This document shows, piece after piece, positions 60,897-64,000 of a stretch of 64,000 bases of DNA. Positions within the stretch are counted from its first letter, which is position 1, and every line of letters begins with the position of its first letter. The notes under the pieces were generated by a model that did not search any database, had not been told where the DNA came from, and was given only the letters and a program-made list of their open reading frames with translations. This stretch comes from Haloarcula sp. CBA1127 (GTDB lineage Archaea; Halobacteriota; Halobacteria; Halobacteriales; Haloarculaceae), in the NCBI RefSeq assembly GCF_001485575.1, contig NZ_BCNB01000006.1:1178001-1242000 (forward strand), written 5' to 3'. The translations under genes and the position numbers were made by a program.

Positions 60897-62393
60897 ATGC
60901 GTATGCAATTTGAACGGCAGAGTGGCGTGTTTCTCCACCTGACGTCGCTTCCGGGGCCACACGGCATCGGTGACCTCGGTGCCGGCGCGCGGGCGTTTGT
61001 CGACTTCCTCGACCGGGCAGACCAGTCGCTATGGCAGTTTTGCCCGCTCGGGCCGACGGCGAGCATCCACGGGAACTCCCCGTATCAGTCCTCGTCCGCC
61101 TTCGCGGGGAACCCCTTGCTCATCGACCTGCGGGACCTCGTCGACCGCGGCTATCTCACGGAGGCCGACACTGAACCGCCCGACGACCTCTCAGGACAGC
61201 AGGTCAACTACGACCGCGTAACCGAGTTCAAGGAAGCCCGGCTCCGGGACGCGTACGCCGGCTTCGAGGAGGGCGCAAGCGACGCGGACCAGCAGTCATT
61301 TACCAAGTTCTGTGAGCGCGAGGCCGGCTGGCTCGACGACTACGCACTGTTCACGGCGCTGAAAGCCGAGTTCGACGATGCCGGCTGGATGGACTGGCCG
61401 GACGATATCAGAACGCGCGAGCCAGCGGCCATGGAGCGATATCAAGACGAACTGGCCGACGACATTCGCTATCACAAGTTCGTCCAGTGGTGTTTCGACA
61501 GCCAGTGGCAGGCGCTGGCCGACTACGCGGCCGAGCGGGACATCGGCCTCGTGGGCGACCTCCCCATCTACGTCGGTCTCGACTCGGCGGACGTCTGGGC
61601 GTACCCAGAGGTGTTCCGACTCGATGACGACCACCACCCTGCAGAGGTGGCTGGCGTGCCGCCCAACCCCGGCGATGACGGCCAGCGGTGGGGGAACCCG
61701 GTGTACGACTGGGACGCTCTCCGTGCGAACGACTACGGCTGGTGGGTCGACCGGTTCGAGCGGCTGTTTGACCTCGTCGACATCGCCCGCATCGACCACT
61801 TCAAAGGCTTCGACGAGTTCTGGTCGATTCCGGCCGAAGCGGACGACCCGGCCGCCGGACAGTGGCGGGACGGCCCCGGTACGCATTTCTTCGAGACGGT
61901 CAGAGACAGGCTCGGCGAACTCCCGTTTTTTGTCGAGGACTTGGGCTTTCTCGACGAGAGTATCGTCGCGCTCCGGGACGAGTTCGGCTTCCCCGGGATG
62001 CGTGTGCCGCAGTACGCCGACTGGTGCGAAGAGGGGCACATGTACCAGCCGATGCATTACCCAGAGTCCGCCGTTGGCTACACGTCGACCCACGACACGG
62101 ACACCATCGTCGGCTACTACCGCGACCTCGCGGACCGACAACGGGACTGTCTCCACTACAACCTCGGCACTGACGGAGACGAAATCAACTGGGACCTCAT
62201 CGAGGCGGTGTGGAACTCGAACGCGGTCGTCGCGATGACGACCATGCAGGACCTGCTCGGCCTCGACAGCGACGCCCGATTCAACGTCCCCGGCACGGCG
62301 ACCGGGAACTGGCAGTGGCGGGTGACCGACGCAGCGCTTGACGCCGACATCGCCGAGCGACTTCGCCAAGTCACCGACAGGACGATCCGCTAA
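60897..62393 (+). CDS. malQ: 4-alpha-glucanotransferase (GH77, amylomaltase)
   Basis: 498 residues from ATG 60897 (another ATG two codons later). GVFLHLTSLPGPHGIGDLG, LWQFCPLGPTASIHGNSPYQSSSAFAGNP, IARIDHFKGFDEFW (nucleophile Asp), FFVEDLGFLDESIVALRDEFGFPGMRV (acid/base Glu) and YTSTHDTDTIVGYY (third Asp) are all diagnostic of GH77. Length fits the short bacterial/archaeal MalQ. It disproportionates maltodextrins by transferring glucan segments. It is divergent from the GT4 gene and convergent, with 6 bp between the stops, with the eIF2B-like gene. Confidence 0.93.
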   Translation: MRMQFERQSGVFLHLTSLPGPHGIGDLGAGARAFVDFLDRADQSLWQFCPLGPTASIHGNSPYQSSSAFAGNPLLIDLRDLVDRGYLTEADTEPPDDLSGQQVNYDRVTEFKEARLRDAYAGFEEGASDADQQSFTKFCEREAGWLDDYALFTALKAEFDDAGWMDWPDDIRTREPAAMERYQDELADDIRYHKFVQWCFDSQWQALADYAAERDIGLVGDLPIYVGLDSADVWAYPEVFRLDDDHHPAEVAGVPPNPGDDGQRWGNPVYDWDALRANDYGWWVDRFERLFDLVDIARIDHFKGFDEFWSIPAEADDPAAGQWRDGPGTHFFETVRDRLGELPFFVEDLGFLDESIVALRDEFGFPGMRVPQYADWCEEGHMYQPMHYPESAVGYTSTHDTDTIVGYYRDLADRQRDCLHYNLGTDGDEINWDLIEAVWNSNAVVAMTTMQDLLGLDSDARFNVPGTATGNWQWRVTDAALDADIAERLRQVTDRTIR

Positions 62394-62399
62394 GATCCT

Positions 62400-63251
62400 T
62401 CAGAACTGGAGGATGCCGTCCTCCGTGACGACCGTATCGAGCAGGCGGGTCGGGGTCGCGTCGTAACCCGGGTTGCCGATGTCGAACCCCTCCGGCGGCT
62501 CGAGCATCACGTCGGCCCCTTGCCGGAACGTGTTCCTGAACGTGAAGCCGCTACCGATGAACTTTGAGGAGGTTCCGACGACGGTCACGGGGACGTCCAT
62601 CTCGTTAGCCGTCGCGGCCAGCGGGAGCGTTCCGATACGATTGTACACCACGTCGTCGATGAGGCAGTTCATGCCGACGAAGACGCGGTCGGCCTCCGAG
62701 AGATAATGGCCCACTGCGCCGTCGACGATGAGCGTCACGTCGGCTCCGTCCCGGTCGGCCAACTGGCGAGCGGTTCGACGGCCCAGAAAATGCGGCCGGG
62801 ACTCGCTCGCGTACAGGTGGAACTCCTTGCCGTCGTCCAGTGCCGCCATGAGCGTCGCCATCACCGTTGAGGAGTTTTCGTGTGTCACCAGCACGTCGCC
62901 GTCGTCGATGAGCGTCGCTGCTCGCTCCGCTGCGCGGTCCTTGCTGGTCTCGATTTCCGTAACGACCTCGTCGATCGTCTCAAGCAATCGCTCCTTGGCC
63001 GCCGAGACAGAGTCGAGATCGGCGTCTTTCAGGTCTGTGACGATACGTTGCTGTGTGGTGTAGAGCGGCGCGTGCGAACGATTCGCTCGCTGGAGTGCGC
63101 TGCTGTTGCGCTCGACGACGCGGCAGAAGTCCTCGACCGTGTGGCACTCGCGGTCTGTCAGTTCGCGGAGCGCTCTGGCGGCTTTCACGGCGGCAATCGA
63201 GGAACTCTGTGTCTCCATCTCCTCGATCTGCCGAACGGTCTCGTTTATCAT
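62400..63251 (-). CDS. eIF2B-alpha/ribose-1,5-bisphosphate isomerase family protein
   Basis: 283 residues from ATG 63251 (MINETVRQIEEMETQSSS). VLVTHENSSTVMATLMAAL, LYASESRPHFLGRRTARQLAD and VFVGMNCLIDDVVYNRIGTLPLA followed by FRNTFRQGADVMLEPPEGF belong to the eIF2B regulatory-subunit/ribose-1,5-bisphosphate isomerase family. In archaea with type III Rubisco it feeds ribulose bisphosphate from AMP breakdown. Other members are methylthioribose-phosphate isomerases, which have different active-site motifs. A TATAA at 63275-63280 is 26 bp before the ATG, a leaderless start. Confidence 0.8.
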   Translation of the reverse strand: MINETVRQIEEMETQSSSIAAVKAARALRELTDRECHTVEDFCRVVERNSSALQRANRSHAPLYTTQQRIVTDLKDADLDSVSAAKERLLETIDEVVTEIETSKDRAAERAATLIDDGDVLVTHENSSTVMATLMAALDDGKEFHLYASESRPHFLGRRTARQLADRDGADVTLIVDGAVGHYLSEADRVFVGMNCLIDDVVYNRIGTLPLAATANEMDVPVTVVGTSSKFIGSGFTFRNTFRQGADVMLEPPEGFDIGNPGYDATPTRLLDTVVTEDGILQF

Positions 63252-63274
63252 GAGAGCATGTGCGGCTGCCACCC

Positions 63275-63280
63275 TTATAA
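63275..63280 (-). promoter_or_regulatory. TATA box of the eIF2B/R15P isomerase-like gene
   Basis: GTTATAAG on the minus strand, core TTATAA, about 26 bp upstream of ATG 63251. It excludes the longer frame starting at 63326. Confidence 0.55.
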
Positions 63281-63338
63281 CGGTACAGCCGGTTGACGCT
63301 CCCTCTTCCGGTTTGAATCCGGGCAACGATGGGCGTGG

Positions 63339-64000
63339 TTACGCTGACCCGACCACGTCTTCGTCAGTCGGGCCCTGCCCGTCGAACTCGGCCACGAGCG
63401 CGTCCAACTGCGCCGGGTCGTCGACGCCCGGGAGCGTCTGGTCTGCAGTCCGGCAAGCGGCGTGGACAGCGAGGTCGTCACAGACGAGGTCGGCCGTCGC
63501 CTCGGCCATCTGCCGGTAGGTGGTCAGCTTGCCGCCGACGATGCTCGCCATGTTGTCAACGTCGTCGTCGGCGTTGTCGAGCAAGAAGAAGCCCCGCGAG
63601 ATGCCGCGGCCGCGCTCGGCCTCGTCGGGCGCGTACAGCGGCCGGACGCCCCACCAGGTCCGGACCTCGGGGGCGTCCGCGACCGAGGGCAGCATCGCCG
63701 CACATTCCTCGATGCTCTCCTCGACTTCCCACTGCTCCGTCTCGTACTCGTCCGGGTCGCGGACGGGCACGCTCGTCGTTCCGAGGACGGCCTCGCTTTC
63801 GTGTGGCACGACGATGTCGCCGTCGTCGGGCTCCCGACAACGGTTGAGCACCGGCCCGAGGTCGTCGTACTCGACCGAGACCATCACGCCCCGCGTGGGT
63901 TGCATCTCAACGTCGAGGCCGGCCATCGCGGCGAACTCGCCCGCCCAGGCACCGGTCGCGTTGACGACGTAGTCGGCCTCGATGGTGTCCTCGACCGTCC
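63339..64000 (-). CDS. glpA: Glycerol-3-phosphate dehydrogenase GlpA-like (N-terminus outside window)
   Basis: The frame is open at the window edge, so only about 220 C-terminal residues are visible. VVNATGAWAGEFAAMAGL is the FAD-contact motif. TRGVMVSVEYDDLGPVLNRC, TTSVPVRDPDEYETEQ, TWWGVRPLYAPDE and IVGGKLTTYRQMAEATADLVCD are typical of FAD-dependent glycerol-3-phosphate dehydrogenase. It oxidises glycerol 3-phosphate to dihydroxyacetone phosphate at the membrane with GlpB/GlpC partners, in glycerol catabolism. After GGKLTTYR only some 65 residues remain, and no Cys-rich BFD-like domain follows, shorter than E. coli GlpA. Confidence 0.85.
   Translation of the reverse strand, partial: TVEDTIEADYVVNATGAWAGEFAAMAGLDVEMQPTRGVMVSVEYDDLGPVLNRCREPDDGDIVVPHESEAVLGTTSVPVRDPDEYETEQWEVEESIEECAAMLPSVADAPEVRTWWGVRPLYAPDEAERGRGISRGFFLLDNADDDVDNMASIVGGKLTTYRQMAEATADLVCDDLAVHAACRTADQTLPGVDDPAQLDALVAEFDGQGPTDEDVVGSA

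Overview
This window is chromosomal DNA from a halophilic archaeon (class Halobacteria). Evidence: GC-rich coding DNA with acidic proteins, Tat-type lipoproteins with an RR motif and a lipobox Cys, TATA boxes about 26 bp before start codons that imply leaderless mRNAs, and haloarchaeal markers (ftsZ2 with cdrS and cdrL, ncsA, a haloarchaeal-type malate synthase, HTH_10 regulators, many small CxxC proteins). Gene content resembles Haloarcula and relatives, but genus cannot be fixed from sequence alone. No rRNA, CRISPR array or intact insertion sequence was seen.

Layout. 1-9.7 kb: housekeeping genes, namely membrane proteins, a lipoprotein, a phytoene-desaturase-like flavoprotein, DUF2332, an alpha/beta hydrolase, tRNA thiolase NcsA, and the cell-division group cdrL, cdrS, ftsZ2. 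9.9-11.3 kb: tRNA-Tyr(GUA), followed by a short AT-richer stretch with two small membrane-protein genes. A degenerate copy of the tRNA 3' end closes this stretch, as in an eroded tRNA-integrated element. 11.3-19.1 kb: stress protein, glyoxylate-type aminotransferase, aldo/keto reductase, YihY protein, HTH_10 regulator, Cys/His-rich copper-binding bundle and small hypotheticals. Two gene-free stretches here (18.2-18.5 and 19.1-20.0 kb) contain strong RNA-like secondary structure.

20-40.6 kb is an acyl-CoA catabolic region. It holds a complete livJHMGF ABC importer, three acyl-CoA dehydrogenases, MaoC hydratase, SDR, HAD hydrolase, fused 3-hydroxyacyl-CoA dehydrogenase/crotonase, an aminoglycoside-phosphotransferase-fold kinase, a second crotonase, acyl-CoA ligase, alcohol and aldehyde dehydrogenases. 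The HAD + acyl-CoA dehydrogenase + kinase set corresponds to the three domains fused in animal ACAD10 (two in ACAD11). With the ligase and SDR it also matches the enzyme classes of the bacterial levulinate (lva) pathway. I infer an unfused haloarchaeal 4-hydroxyacyl-CoA phosphorylation/elimination route. This is the strongest candidate for an undescribed system in the window. A perfect 11-bp inverted repeat lies in the divergent HAD/dehydrogenase promoter.

40.6-50.6 kb: two IclR regulators bracket a serine hydrolase, a LarA-like protein, a giant FAD/Fe-S 2-hydroxyacid dehydrogenase, a VOC protein and malate synthase AceB, suggesting 2-hydroxyacid/glyoxylate metabolism. 51.1-62.4 kb: an alpha-glucan cluster with a GH13 amylase carrying a PKD-like N-terminus, a 1511-residue tandem GH15 protein, sugar nucleotidyltransferase, GT4 glycosyltransferase and GH77 MalQ, all apparently cytoplasmic. 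62.4-64 kb: a ribose-1,5-bisphosphate isomerase/eIF2B-like protein and the end of a glycerol-3-phosphate dehydrogenase.
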